From Ashinkailepas kermadecensis (Eukaryota > Arthropoda > Thecostraca > Neolepadidae): a DNA stretch of 64,000 nucleotides. The position numbers and the translations under genes were made by a program. Every line of letters begins with the position of its first letter. Position 1 is the stretch's first letter. Location of the stretch: NCBI GenBank assembly GCA_034440615.1, contig JAOTOM010005057.1, positions 624,001 through 688,000 on the forward strand, given 5' to 3'. This document shows, piece after piece, positions 1 to 11,287 of the stretch. A model generated the notes under the pieces. The model was given only the letters and a program-made list of their open reading frames with translations. It was not told the origin of the DNA and ran no database searches.

Positions 1-479
1 AGTTCGGCTGGTACCATTTATGGCGATTCTCTTGTTTGCATATGTTCACTATATGCACGTACATGACTAAGTATAATTTTGCGGAGATCATGCATAGGTA
101 TTTTAATAGCTGGGTCTTTGGGGGGACACGAAAGAAATTGAGGGGGCAAATCGCCACTTTTCACAACTTGGAGGTGCATGTCCTCCACCAGCCCGCAGAG
201 ATTACACCCATAGCAGCAGCCACGAGCAAGGGAAGGTCTGACGTTTGCTGTCGAGCCACCGCATGCAGCGTCCAATCCAAGCCATGCACGTGTCAGTAAG
301 GCCCACACCTTATCCATCGTCTTCCACACAGCTACGAATCCGGGGTTGGACCAAGATGTGCCCCATATGCGATTCGATTGCAGTAGATCCTTTACATTTT
401 TTGTCCGGAAAATGTATCCCAAAAAGGTGCCTTGATTTAATTATGCAGTAGGAAACTGGATGCTGATTTCGTTCCTAGG
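1..479. other. Left-edge segment without recognisable gene
   Basis: Open frames here are short, overlap on both strands and match no family I recognise. No splice-flanked exon, RNA gene or clear repeat is seen. Confidence 0.5.
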
Positions 480-850
480 CTAAAAAAACCAAGTGAAACC
501 CGAGAAGTGTTTCCCAATTGGTTGGATGCTCTGGAATTGATCCTATACTAAGTAACCGCTGAGACGGGCGTATGGATCTGCCACTGTTGCTTGATGCACC
601 AGTAGCCCATATATGTCTTGCAATCATGGGCGTATGGGCACCCTGCGGCAGGCTGGAGCGGAGCTCCGCAGTCTTTGTAGGGGCACTCCTGTAGTCTGCA
701 ATGTGACAACCCAGCCGTTGTAGGAGCACCCCTGTAGCCTCAAAAGAGGAACCCCCGCCGTTATGGGGGCGCCTCCGCACTCTTAAGATAGGAGCATCCC
801 AGTCATTATAGGGGCACCCCTGCAACTGCAGAGAGGCTCCCCAGACATTG
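480..850. repeat. Degenerate ~35-bp repeat, copy 1
   Basis: Variants of a short phrase around GGGGCACCCCTGCAGTCT, each followed by a GTTGTAG-like phrase, recur about every 30-40 bp. The same wording returns at 2285-2640, so this is an old dispersed tandem repeat. Units are too diverged to count exactly. Confidence 0.55.
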
Positions 851-1316
851 CATGGGCATTCCTAAATAACTGCTACACATGGGCGGCGGAACGTATCGCG
901 GCAAGAGGGGAGGGGGAGGTGATCTGACGTACGACGTCGAATTTTTACCTTAGATGTAGATGTACGCGCTGAATGTGTTTACCAGTATTTCTCAATACCC
1001 TGGGATGCTAGTCATGTGTGACTTGTAATACTTCGACTCATAGGTAAGGTGCACATAATTTTAGACACTTCGTTAATAGTAGCAGAAGGTATTCTTTTTG
1101 TAGTGCCCAGGGGCAAAATTAGACGCCTAGTTCAGTCTTAGGTGCACATTCATAGAATTACTCTTAACTCCACAAAGGTCATCTGACGTCAAGCTAGGTC
1201 GTTGATCTTGGAAACCGTCGAGGTGAGCGAATCACAGGAGTGTCCATCTAGAGAGCAACTCTAACCTTGACTAGAAGGGCAATCATCTCACCACAGGACG
1301 ATCAGGCCTTCGGTGC
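851..1316. other. Intergenic, nothing recognised
   Basis: No long open frame, RNA gene or repeat is seen. Confidence 0.4.
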
Positions 1317-1780
1317 GTCATCGACATTCATGGTATGGGCGACATGGCGCCTTCGGCAATGGGCACACTATTGGCCCAGGACATCAACTCAACCATCGGC
1401 AAGGGAAGCGGGACCTCGGATAGCGTGTTAGCTGGATGGGCAAGCGTCCTAGTCGAACCAGGTGGCCACCCATTCGGTCGAGTTGATCCACCCAGCTAAA
1501 ACCTGCAAAATAGCAAGGAAGATGGAAAACAGATAACCGTCCGTCACGGTCCGGCACCTATCTCGCCAAATGCAGGTGTTTTTTGTTTCGGACAGCTGTG
1601 TGCCTTGATAATGTAGGCACCTTCCTGGGCTATTCGGACACCGCTCTTCGTCATATGAGGGCCATCATTGGCTACATGATATGCTCCTCTCCCGACAAGA
1701 AAGGCACCATTTTGGGCGGATGGGTGCTTTGAGAATGCAGGCGCCCTCCTGGGCCAACCGGTGCTCTTTGCAGTCAGGCG
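1317..1780 (+). repeat. Diverged dispersed repeat, copy A (second copy at 3716-4170)
   Basis: Reads collinearly with 3716-4170. Shared blocks in the same order include GACATGGCG, CAATGGGC, CTATTGGCC, GTTAGCTGG, CACCTATCTCGCCAA / GCGCCTATCTCGCCAA, GGACAGCTGTGT and ATGCTCCTCT. The copies differ by many substitutions and small indels. The second half also has an internal rhythm of about 100 bp (phrases like GAATGTAGGCACC...CTCCTGG) that continues weakly to about 1990. No coding capacity is evident; this is probably an old transposable-element family I cannot name. Confidence 0.65.
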
Positions 1781-2284
1781 CTTGCAACGGCCAGGTAATG
1801 CTTCTGTTGAAATTAAAGGCGCGGTTTCAGATAGTTAGCACCCCTGGTGCAAATTTGGGCACCCTCCTGGAGCACACTGGCGTCTCTCTTGACAGTACTA
1901 GTACAGAAACCCTTCTGTGTGCCACTCTTTAGAATGTATGCGCCTTCCTGGGCCAGGCGAGCGCTCCCATGAAAATGTAGGCGTGCTGCGTGTACCAACT
2001 GTGTGCTGGTAGCAAAGCGTGCTGTGTACCAGAACAATAATTATCTTTGAAGCATTAGAAGTTCTGGAAAAGTGACCATACAATTACGAACATTTGTTCT
2101 AGCCATACCTACATAAGTTAAGTGTCACGATGCCGCGCTTAGCTTTGCAGATTTGCTTTATTGTAAGAAGCCTGGTATCTAGGGAGAGTAAGCAATTTTA
2201 ATAAGATCACCAAGAGGATGCGAGGTCCCTTTGTTCGTGCAGGGGAGGGCGCAGCGCCCCAGTGCCCCACATGTTCCGTCGTCC

Positions 2285-2640
2285 ATGCTGTCAGACGGCA
2301 GATATAGCATCGCAGCCACTGTAGCGGCACCCTAAACGTTGCAGGAACACATCTGCAGTCTGAAAAGGAGCACCCCAGCCATTGTAGAGGCAGCCATGCA
2401 TTGTGCAGAATGGCTCTGAGCCGCTAGGGGCGCCCTCAACCTGCAGAGTAGCACCCGCGTCACTGCAAGTCTGCAGAGGGACACCCCAGACGTTGTAGGA
2501 CATCCCTGAAGTCTGCAGAGCGAGTACTTCAGCTGTTGTAGAGGCACCCAGCAGTTGTTCGGGCATCCCTGAACGGAATCCCATTCCAGTAATTGTAGAG
2601 GACTCCTGGTCTTGTGGTAAGATCATCCTGTGTAGCACAG
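2285..2640. repeat. Degenerate ~35-bp repeat, copy 2
   Basis: Repeated phrases such as GCAGTCTG, GGCACCC and TTGTAG recur about every 30-40 bp, as at 480-850. Short open frames on the minus strand here are by-products of the repeat. Confidence 0.55.
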
Positions 2641-3715
2641 GCGTACCTGGCCAGCAGTAATGTAGCATACCATTCCATCCCAACAGCCATGGGGAATCCA
2701 AGCTTTGTGAGACCTGCAGCAGATAGAAAGGGCACCAGACCAGGAGTCGTGTTTTTGCAAGTTAAACAACACTATGTTTTTCGAGCGCCAGCTCTCGTAT
2801 ATTTCGTTTTAAAAAATCGTCATCAGGACATGCTCAGTTCACGAATAGTATGTGTTTCACCTCTTTGAACATTCCCAGACCTTCCAATGGACCGTGCCTG
2901 AAAATACAGAAGATATCCAGGATGTTAAAACAAATTGGCCAAGTCCAAGGGTCAATGTATGGAAGTATGTATGTCAAAGTATGGAAGGTCAATTTGTTAG
3001 GTTTTCGAGACTGATGGACAAGTATTGGTGATATATGAAAATGTTACTATCTACTGTATCCAACAGTCGCTAGACTAACCGATATGGGCAGACATGGACA
3101 CGGTTACCACAAAGTGGCACCCTGCTGAGCAGTAGCGGCGACAGTGTTCGGTCAGCTCGGTGGGTGGCCATCAGTCCGTAGCGTCCAGCGGTGAGCTTTC
3201 ATGGCGAATCCTGGGATCAGCGGCGGCGGCCGCTGTCAGCGGACCGCCTGTTGCTGGGGTGGGCGGTGCCATGAATTTTGTATGCACCGCGGCTGGTCAC
3301 AGAGGTGGGTTGATGGAATTTGAAACAAAGACGCGGTCCCAGCGCCAGACTACCGGCTGCCTTTCATCCTTCCATTCGAATATGCAGTCAGTACTCACCT
3401 GTGTCATGGTAGTAATGGGGAGAGGAGAATACCTTCCACGTGGACAGAAGCACGTGATGAACAGTCACCTGTTGTGCACCGTAGTATGGGACGCATCAAT
3501 GAATGTCAAGAAATATCGCAATTCTCCACTGCCAGCTGTGCACAGCAGGGGCGCTGCCTCCCCCTTGCGCGAGCCAGCGTGTGTGTGTGTGTGTGTGGGG
3601 GGGGGGGGGTTAGTCGTACCCCTTGGTAAACTCACTAAAACTGTTTAGATACTGTCCCTAGATACCATGCTCCTTAAAATATAATAAAAGTATCCAATGC
3701 TAGGCGCTACATCTT
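2641..3715. other. Intergenic, only a TG/G run
   Basis: A (GT)n run followed by about ten G sits at roughly 3580-3610. The 162-codon open frame at 3160-3648 has no recognisable motif or splice context and reads through that simple repeat, so I do not call it a gene. Confidence 0.4.
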
Positions 3716-4170
3716 GACAGGTTATGTAGTCCATGTCCTGGGCAACATGGCGACTTTGGCAATGGGCGCGCTATTGGCCTAGGACATGATCTCTGCCATC
3801 GCCAAGGGGAGCAAGACCTCGGGTAGCATGTTAGCTGGGTGAGCAAGTGTCCTTCCAGTAGAACCAACTTGAACCCAATCGGTTGAGTGCATCCACCCAA
3901 CTAAAATCAGTAAAATAATAAGGCAGCTTGAAGACAAAGGTACCCGTCCTTGAGGTCAGGCGCCTATCTCGCCAATATAGGTGCTATTCCGGACAGCTGT
4001 GTTTCTTGAGAATGTAGGCACCCTCCTGGACCATTCGGGCACCGTTCTTCGTAATATGCGGAACATTACCGATCATTATATATGCTCCTCTACCGAGATG
4101 AAAGGCGTCTTTCTAAGCAGTTAGGTGCTTTGATAATGCAGGCGTCCTCCCGGGTCAGCCCGTGCTCTTA
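3716..4170 (+). repeat. Diverged dispersed repeat, copy B
   Basis: Collinear partner of 1317-1780 in the same orientation, about 2.4 kb apart. See that entry for shared blocks. The copies could be separate insertions of one element or an old local duplication; sequence between them is not obviously duplicated. Confidence 0.65.
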
Positions 4171-4460
4171 TCTCGGGGACATTTAAGATCTGAGATGGAC
4201 CCTCACTAGTTCACTTTTGCTCTCGGGGTCTTGTTCTTCCGCCAAGGGCACTTTCAAATCCAAAGATCGTCCCAGCCCTCTCTGACCATCCGGCACCCTG
4301 TCTATTTCTCAGTTGTTAGAGGCCAATTTCAGCTGAGATTGCTCTTTCCAGCTGGCGTAGGCATTCCACAGGGGCACGGGGTACATGAAACGGCAACCAT
4401 GAACAGGGGTGTTGTATGCGTTTTGCTAGATTTGAAAGCGGTCCCTCTTTCATGACATTT

Positions 4461-4504
4461 TTTCGTCAATCCCCCCGTAAGAAACTCCTGGCTGCGCCAC
4501 TGCC
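4461..4504 (-). mobile_element. DNA-transposon-like terminus
   Basis: Read on the minus strand this begins CAGTGGCGCAGCCAGGAG. That wording is typical of terminal inverted repeats of non-autonomous cut-and-paste elements. I could not place the other end with confidence, so the element's extent is unknown. Confidence 0.4.
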
Positions 4505-5049
4505 GGATTATGCCACTGAAACGTAGCATGATGAGTATTTCTGGACAAACCTGGGCATCCTCCAAATCCGTCCCCCGCCCGACACAAATTCTAGGTACGC
4601 CATTAGTCTTCAGCGTAAACATACCTATTCCATACAAGAGAGCACCACGTGCGCCAGGTCTCTTCTCCTTCAGCCCGGCCGCGGTCAAGGCAGAATAATC
4701 AGCCCCTGCTCCTATAAAAGCTTGATCCGCCCTTGGGGTGCCTAGACACTGAAATTTCCTATCCGTAAAACCAGTGACTCAGCTTAGAAATCACCGACAA
4801 CAAATAATTTAATTTAAGGAGCATTCACTCCAATCTCTCGCTCTTCACAAGCCAAATGCATGAACGCGGTCAATGCGGCGAGCAATCCACGTCCTACTCG
4901 CATGTGTCGCCACTCTGACGGATGCGCCTGGAAGCTTTTACGCGGTGTCTCCCATTGGTAGACTACGGTGGAGACGTGGCCGATTATGGCACTATGGTAT
5001 GGTATGGTAAGGATTGTGGTAATCGTACGGCCGATTATGGCATGCAGTC

Positions 5050-5480
5050 GTCGGCTCTTAATATAGGTTTTGAGCATTATAGGCTCTGATCATTGTAGAT
5101 TCTGGGCGTTATAGGCTTTGAGCTTTAAGGGTTCTGAAGCATTAGATGTTTCGAGAGTTATACTTTTTGAATATTAGTTGAAACGAAGCATTATAGGAAT
5201 TGGGCATTATAGGTTTCAAAGCATTATATGTTTTGAAAGTTCCCACAGGACGTAGTATTAGAGGCTTTGAAGCATTATAGGATTTGGATATTATATATTC
5301 TGAACAACTATATGTTCCAAGCATTATATGGTTTGAGACATTATAGGTTTTGAGTATTATAGGTATTGAAAATTCCCCCAAGACGACGATTTAGAGGCTC
5401 TGAAGCATTATGCGTTTTGAGTATTATAGATTCTGAAGCATTATCTGTTTTGGGCATTATAGGTTCTGATATGTCCCCGA
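5050..5480. repeat. Degenerate 16-20-bp tandem repeat (GCATTATAGGTTTTGA-like)
   Basis: About 20 loosely spaced variants of GCATTATAGGTTTTGA or GCATTATAGATTCTGA. Units differ in spacing and sequence, so the array is old. Confidence 0.7.
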
Positions 5481-6444
5481 ATTGTCCTAGTGAGGACTGG
5501 GGAAGATCCAGTAATTTAATTGGGGGAAATTCATCTGGAGGGGCACTATTTTCTCTCGGGTGCCACTGTGAATGTCCCTGAATGGGTGTCTTTGGGAATT
5601 ATTTTTGTATCCATCCCTGATTTGGGGAGAGGAACAGTCCCTGGCATTGGTAATTACACATTACTGCCATATTACTGGGGGTGGGAGCTTGGTTGACCAA
5701 ACACTGACCCTGTTGGCCCAGCATAACCAACGGACCTAGCTGTGCTGTCATAATTTACCTGCAGAGCCTTAGCAAAGATGAGTATCTTAAATGCTTGCCA
5801 TTGAACCAATCAATGAAGTCAAATGTTCTATATTTCAGGTGCAGGTCAAGGATTTATTATGTGGAGGGAACAACTCCTTGGAACATCTTTGGCTGCAAGA
5901 ATTTGCTCAGCTGGGAAGAGTGTGGCTGTACTCTAGTGCCTATTCATCACAAAAGGGCACCTTTTTTTCTAAAAGGGTGACTGCTGAAAACAAAAATTCA
6001 TTTAGCACGGGGGGACATGCACCCGAGCGTTCAAGGAAGGGCCTGTCCCGGCCGGATGGGCGCCATTTTTCCATGGAAGGGCGCACATGCCTCCAGTGCC
6101 CCACCCCTCTATCCGCCCCTGCTATATTCGCGAGCATCGTCCCGCAAAACCTCTGGCACACTGGGGGAGGGCTCAACTGCCCGTCTCCATGCGAGAACAT
6201 GGCGGCGATGAGCAGCAAAGACGGCATGGTGTGCGGCGAACGATGGGCGCAGACATTCCGACATCGCTGCTCAAGTCCTCCACTGACGCAAGCACGAAGC
6301 AACACGAACACTAACTAGTAACTGGCACTAAGCAGGCACACAAGTCAAACATCAACAAGTACGATGTCAATATTTCCTTTAAAGGGATGTCTTTTCAGTG
6401 CTCAGAAAGTATCATATTCCATGCTATTTCACGAATATTTTATC
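5481..6444. other. Intergenic, nothing recognised
   Basis: An open frame of 175 codons at 5791-6318 overlaps one of 123 codons on the other strand at 5940-6311. Neither has a motif I recognise. The stretch near 6060-6130 resembles worn transposon sequence (GGGCGCCATTTTTCC, CCGCCCCTGCTATAT). Confidence 0.35.
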
Positions 6445-6607
6445 GGGGACGAGTGGTCTAGGGGTAAGATGCTCGTCTCACAATCGAAAGGTTGTGGGTT
6501 CGAGTCTCACCTGTCGCTACTCTTCGCCCGCGACCAATCGGCGTGAGAGATTGGCGACGCTACATGACTCAACGGTCGACGTGTCGTAAAACCAATAACC
6601 AACCAAC
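6445..6607 (+). mobile_element. tRNA-derived SINE, copy 1, with target-site duplication
   Basis: A 163-bp unit with a tRNA-like head. It has an A-box-like TGGTCTAGGGG near 6455 and a B-box GGTTCGAGTCT near 6497. A tRNA-unrelated body follows, and a tail of AACC-type repeats. It is flanked by near-identical direct repeats (CGAATATTTTATC at left, CGAATATTCTTATC at right), the mark of LINE-mediated insertion. A copy of equal length lies at 56065-56227 and differs at only about three positions, so the family was recently active. Short open frames across it are not genes. The anticodon region is too altered to assign a parent tRNA. Confidence 0.9.
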
Positions 6608-7238
6608 GAATATTCTTATCACTGGGATGGATGGCTGGACGGACAGGCGACGGACGGATGGACGATGGACTGCCGGCCAAGCACTCAGCACGCTTGAGGA
6701 GCACATTTGCAGGTGTCAGTGGGTGGGGTTTTCAGTGGTGGTGGTGGTGGTCATGATTTTGAGCAGGGGTGGTCAGCAGTGGAGTTTTCAGCAGCGGCGG
6801 TGGTCAGGGTTTTCAGTAGTGGTGATCAGGATTTTCAACTGTGGTGTTCCTAGTGTAGCCAAGAGGATGGCGAACCTGTACACTTTAGGGTCAAACGTTT
6901 AATAATGCATGGCAAAGAGTGATTCTGGCTCAGATGGTTTATTTTATATGGTAGGTTTTCCTCTGATAATAAAATTGATATATCCTTCCTGAATTATTTG
7001 TTTGAATTGCACATGCATTATGGTTTGCTGTTTATTTTTATTTGTGTTGTTTATTTGAAGCTTAAGCTCATTTATACTGTGAAAATGGAGGCCAAAAGTA
7101 TATCTCCTCAGCTGCCATGGTAATGTTCCAATAGCGCCTTAGCCATTTAGCTAAGCATTATGTTATCGTTTCTTCATTAAGTGCATGGATTTCACATATG
7201 GTGACAGACCTTAACCATCATGAGTTGTTTCCCCACAG
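6608..7238. other. Region upstream of the NAA40 coding exon
   Basis: GGTGGT-rich simple sequence at about 6725-6850, then AT-rich sequence. The end (CCCCACAG at 7231-7238) is a good splice acceptor, so the 3' part is an intron and NAA40 has a non-coding first exon I cannot place. No promoter motif is identified. Confidence 0.45.
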
Positions 7239-7404
7239 CTGAAGGTATTCTCGCTGATACCACGATGGGTCGTGAGAGTGAGAAGGCTCTCAAGCGGAAG
7301 CAGGCTCGCCGCGCTGAAAAGGGTCGTGTGGCGGCCTCGGCAAACCTGGTGAAAGAAGCCAATGCGGTGCCAGACTTGATGGCTCAACTCCCTGCCTTCA
7401 AGAG
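7239..7404 (+). CDS. NAA40: NAA40 (NatD), first coding exon
   Basis: Start ATG at 7265 (CACGATGG, G at +4), preceded by a 26-base leader after the acceptor AG at 7237-7238. It encodes MGRESEKALKRKQARRAEKG and continues to a PAFK end. The short Met-Gly-Arg, Lys/Arg-rich N-terminus followed by a PxFK(K/R) motif is that of N-alpha-acetyltransferase 40. The frame is open upstream of 7265 within the exon, but the family starts at MGR, which fixes the start. The donor follows 7404 (AAGAG|GTAATG). The exon ends two bases into an Arg codon, which the next exon completes with its first base. Confidence 0.92.
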
Positions 7405-7445
7405 GTAATGAGCTACATGCTAAGATAGAAACTAGAACTGATATG

Positions 7446-7550
7446 TTTTGCTAAGTGCCGTCTGGGGCGTTCTACGACAGATCGACTATTGGATGGGCGC
7501 TATATGACCTGTGCAGTCGATGCGCCCCTAAACCACAATAACTAACTGAT
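7446..7550 (+). mobile_element. SINE tail remnant in the NAA40 intron
   Basis: Contains GGGCGCTATATGACC and GCAGTCGATGCGCC followed by an ACCACAATAACTAAC tail. The same wording appears at 63735-63790 and, more loosely, in the tails of the SINEs at 6445 and 39526. The tRNA-like head is missing, so this looks like a truncated insertion. Confidence 0.45.
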
Positions 7551-7619
7551 CGACTGGTGGTAACACCCCATCTCTCAGAATTGTGTGTAAAGATGTATAT
7601 GGGGGTGTTCAATGCTTTG

Positions 7620-7700
7620 GTTCGAGCTGTGCAACTTTCAGCTCGATCAGATCAACGATCACGGGGTTATAGCCTCCGACATTTTCGTGAGATCACGGTA
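7620..7700 (+). repeat. Intronic inverted repeat, left arm
   Basis: Contains CGATCAGATCAA and CATTTTCGTGAGATCA in the same order as the reverse complement of 8470-8555. The arms are diverged, so the foldback is imperfect. Confidence 0.6.
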
Positions 7701-8469
7701 CTTTGCTATGCTTTGCTGTTTATATCTGCAAGGAAAATGAAGTAGAGCAGTATACATTGTCGAGTTCAGATTGACTCAAGAATATTTGAGCTGGTTTGGA
7801 CTTTTGATTATTTTAATTTTGGCCCTGTGGTATTGCTAACTTATGTCATGTGATCTGATATTGACATAATAGCAGTGACAATCTTGTCATTTTCTTTCGG
7901 GATTAGCTTCCGTAACTTATCTGCCTGTGCATTTTTGGGAAATAGGTATTGCCTATTAATGTATTATTTTTTGCCCTTGCCATGCTCGCTTTCAATGTTT
8001 GGCCGGAAAGCATTTTTGCTGTTTTTGCACTAATACTTAAAACAAAGGTGGAATGCGCGTTAAAGCTGTGATTTGGTAGCGCTTTTTTTAATTCATCAGT
8101 ACCTATCTAGGCAACCTAGGTAGGCCTGCCTACCTATGTGTCACCATTCTCCAAGTGCCTGCGAAGTAGGCAAAATAGTGGCCATTCACGAATATTACAC
8201 ATAAAAGTATTTGACCACACATGTAGCCAAAGTGATCGGGGGAGATTCCACGTTCGGCTGCCAATCCGTTGTGTGTCGATGCAGTATTTCAGACCAGTAA
8301 TGTTGCTCGTCTAGCCTCGTTGAATCTTTGAACTGCATAAATATTATTTTAAAACCTTTAAAAATCATTCGAACCATGAAGGATATTCTTCAGTTCAATC
8401 CAAACTCGGCAAGGTGTACTTTTCGACTAATTCAATTATTTTCCTCAGAGACGTTAGTCGTTAAGCATA

Positions 8470-8555
8470 TTCATGTCCCCTGATCTCACGAAAATGTCCG
8501 GGACTATAACTCGGAGGCCATTGATCTGATCAAGGTGAAATCGACGCAGCTGGAA
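8470..8555 (-). repeat. Intronic inverted repeat, right arm
   Basis: The reverse complement carries TGATCAGATCAA and CATTTTCGTGAGATCA, matching 7620-7700. The arms are about 800 bp apart in the same intron and could pair in the pre-mRNA. Confidence 0.6.
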
Positions 8556-8990
8556 TCGGGGCACTAGATAGCACTATAGGCGTGGGAAATTAAATTATTG
8601 GGGGAGGGCAGGATGTTAATTTATGTATATATCGGTGGATCTGTCGTGTAACTCTGTTGGATCTTGTCTGATCTTGTTTGTGCTTGTCTTGTCTTATCGG
8701 ATATTCTGCCACCGGTTTGGAATTTGAACAAAAGCAAATATACTCGTTGGGTTTTATATCGAGGCAGAGTGAAATTGCCGTTCGGCGATCCTCTTCCGGG
8801 ATACACGCTCAAGCTGTTGTCAAAGCATGTACGAAGCATTCGAGTGGGTCATCACCCACAGTGATCTGTTGAAGAATTTAGTTAGCATGCTTGTCACTCG
8901 TCTTGACATTTGCTCTATGCTCGCCACACACACCACCAGCTCGGTGGAGCCTCGTCCAGCCGGAGTCTGACACCTGCCGCGGCGTTCCAG

Positions 8991-9570
8991 GTACGACCGG
9001 CGCGGCGTCAGCGTCAGCCTGGAGCACCGCAACGTGGCCGACGTGGCCGAGGCCGAGCTGGACTGCATGCTGGCCGTCTGCCGCGACAACATGCAGTCGC
9101 TCTACAGCGCGTGCGAGTGGGGCTGGCGCGACAAAGAGAAGCGCGGCGAGATGACCGAGAGCATGGCCAAGTTCCTGATCGCGCGCGACGCCGACGGCAA
9201 GATCGTGGCGTTCTCTCATTTCCGTTTCGACATGGACTACGAGGATGAGGTGTTGTACTGCTACGAGATCCAGCTGACCCGGCCGTACCAGCGCAGCGGA
9301 CTCGGCAAGTTCATGATGATGATACTCGAGCTGACGGCCTTTAAGAAGCAGATGCTGTATGTGAGGTTGACCGTGCTGAAGCACAACGACCAGGCCACCG
9401 GTTTCTTCAGGTCTTGCGGCTACGTTCGCGACAAGACTTGTTTGGACGACACGTTCTTCCAGACGTACTGTTACGAAATCCTGAGCAAGAAGAATCGAAA
9501 GAGGGAGGACGTGAATCCCGGGCATGTGCCCGAGATAAGTGTTCCCCAAGGCCAGAGGGACGCCACATGA
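8991..9570 (+). CDS. NAA40: NAA40 (NatD), terminal coding exon with the GNAT fold
   Basis: N-alpha-acetyltransferase 40 transfers acetyl from acetyl-CoA to the N-terminal Ser of histones H4 and H2A (family knowledge). The acceptor TTCCAG ends at 8990. The first base completes Arg47, then YDRRGVSVSLEHRNVADV continues the known N-terminal segment. Visible landmarks include SEWGW-type CEWGWRDKEKRGEMT, AFSHFRFD, the substrate-side EVLYCYEIQL and the acetyl-CoA loop QRSGLGKFM (R/Q-x-x-G-x-G). Later come TVLKHNDQATGFFRSCGY and CYEILSKK near the end. Total length with exon 1 is about 239 residues; the human protein has 237. Stop TGA at 9568-9570. The rest of the protein sits in one exon, with GC-rich codon use unlike the flanking DNA. 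No frameshift is seen, so the gene looks functional. The C-terminal ~25 residues are unlike the His/Cys-rich vertebrate tail. Confidence 0.95.
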
Positions 9571-11195
9571 GCGTAGCACGTTTTTGCCTTAAACACAGTG
9601 CGGTCGTGCGGGCCTGACGGTTTAAACTAAGCCAGTGGAACATTCTTGCAAAGTAAGCCAGCATATTGCATCCATTGTTGAGTGGGTGTGTGCATCCTAC
9701 TTGTCAGTTATCGACTTCATCTTGAGTTTCATGTAATGCCCTACGAGAGGAAATTTTGGCTCGTTTTGAGTGCGGAATATTCAAGATTCTGGATCAGAAT
9801 TGCAGGCGTCTTGCGACTATTGCTATGCAGTTTTTTTTATGGACGCGAGATAATGCTGGTGCATTTTCTCATGGGCTGAGCTGGTGGTTGCTGGAATTGT
9901 GACTGACAAAGACCAAACACGATGTTCTTGTCCAACATATGTGAAATATAAGTGGAATTTGACTGTCATGTTTTGGCTGAAGAATCCAAGCCGTTTGATA
10001 GCCAAGCAGTTTGATTGGTAAGCTGCGTAGATGCAGTCTGGCTGGTCTGTTGACAGTGTGTTGGCCTCGTGCAGTTTGCCCCTGATCGGGGTACCTCACG
10101 TTGACCGAAGCGCTACCTGTCCATCGCTCTGCCCTCTATCGGTCGGACTGTGATGCTTTATCACAACCTTTTTGAGGTGGCGCCACTGGTAGAGGTGGCG
10201 CTGCCGGTAGAGGTGTTCCGTGTACTTAGTTTCATAAACAAGCATAATACTACCAAAAGGCACTGAAACTTGCCGGATTTGGTGCCATGCCAACCAACAT
10301 GTGTACCTGCCTGAGTTTGGTGTCCAGTAAAAAGACGACTAGTTGGTTGGACTGCGCGGGTGGAGCACACGGCCTCCGACAGGTATGACTGAGAACGGTT
10401 GTGGGTGTTGGTGGGGAGGAGAATGTCGAGACTTGGTAAAAATGGCCCATCAGGTTACGGGCCGCTGTCCCTGCGCTGCTGGAGGAAATGCATGCTCAGT
10501 TAGTGGGGAGGCCGACGGGATAGGATGTGCCCCGAATAGGTCTAAACTTCTGGCCACAACCCACCATTGGGGTGCGTTGGGCAATATGCTGTATTCGTTG
10601 ATGCAAATTCCGACAGGATTATTCATTCCGCTTATGAGTGAAGTCATGATCCAACTGATTCCGACTACTTATGTCAGCAGTTTCGACGCCGATGCCAGCT
10701 GAGCAACTAGCGTCAGCCTTGTGCATCGGAGCAAAGGTTGGAGGTGCAGATTCGGTAATGACGCCGACATTTTTTTTTCGGGGAGGGAGAGTTCATTGAG
10801 ATGCAACTAAATCACCAATTCATTGGCATCGACAAGGATCTGTCTCGACAGTCTGATGGAGGATTCGAGGCCGTTTCATGTGCTTTGCGTTTGGAAAGAT
10901 GAGGTGCTGATTCATAGTCATCAGGAAGTGATCACCGATGGTAGAGATGCTGATTCATGGATGCCATGGGGGATTTTAAGGGTGTTGTGTGAAGGTGTTG
11001 ATTCAGAGATGTCACCAGAGAGTTGTGCTATTGTACTGGGCGAGTTATCAAAGTGGTGGATCCAGAGAACTTCCCCACGATCTAGGGGCATGTTAATAGT
11101 TTTGTTTGACGGATTCGGACTGACCGAGAGGCAAAAGCTTACTGGAGCCTATGTATTATTCAACTGCAACTACTAATTCGATGTTGTTTCCCCAG
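9571..11195. other. NAA40 3' flank, no confident gene
   Basis: The 3' UTR must begin here. I see no clean AATAAA in the first few hundred bases, so the end is not placed. The open frames at 10343-10702 and 10823-11176 show no known motif or exon boundaries. Confidence 0.4.
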
Positions 11196-11287
11196 TTTTC
11201 ACATACCCCGCGCCACCCCTGATGCATTTATCGAGATCGTTGGCTTCTTACACAAGTATCGCCTGCATGCAGCTGCCCTCAAGGAAG
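11196..11287 (+). CDS. Candidate internal exon with a LisH-like helix
   Basis: Bounded by a good acceptor (GTTTCCCCAG) and a donor (GAAG|GTTAGC). In the frame entered after one leading base it reads PRATPDAFIEIVGFLHKYRL and then HAAALKE. The pattern of a hydrophobic helix, LxKY, then an Ala-rich helix resembles a LisH motif as found at the N-terminus of many WD40 proteins. A further open stretch begins after CAG at 11363 and is phase-compatible (76-bp intron), continuing AAPKAAAWERRCSPASPENH, but I cannot find its end. No neighbouring exon confirms a gene, so this may be chance or part of a gene whose other exons I missed. Confidence 0.35.

Larger units (their letters stand above)
7405..8990 (+). 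other. NAA40 intron (1,586 bp)
   Basis: Bounded by GTAATG and TTCCAG. It contains a likely SINE tail remnant (7446-7550) and a pair of inverted ~80-bp repeats (about 7620-7700 and 8470-8555). AT-rich elsewhere, with no further exon seen. Confidence 0.85.

Noticed and set aside
6445..6520. Functional tRNA gene
   Set aside because: The tRNA-like head continues into a SINE body and tail flanked by a target-site duplication, and the stems are imperfect.
8878..9579. 233-codon minus-strand frame opposite NAA40
   Set aside because: Shadow of the GC-rich NAA40 exon; the plus-strand product has clear family motifs.
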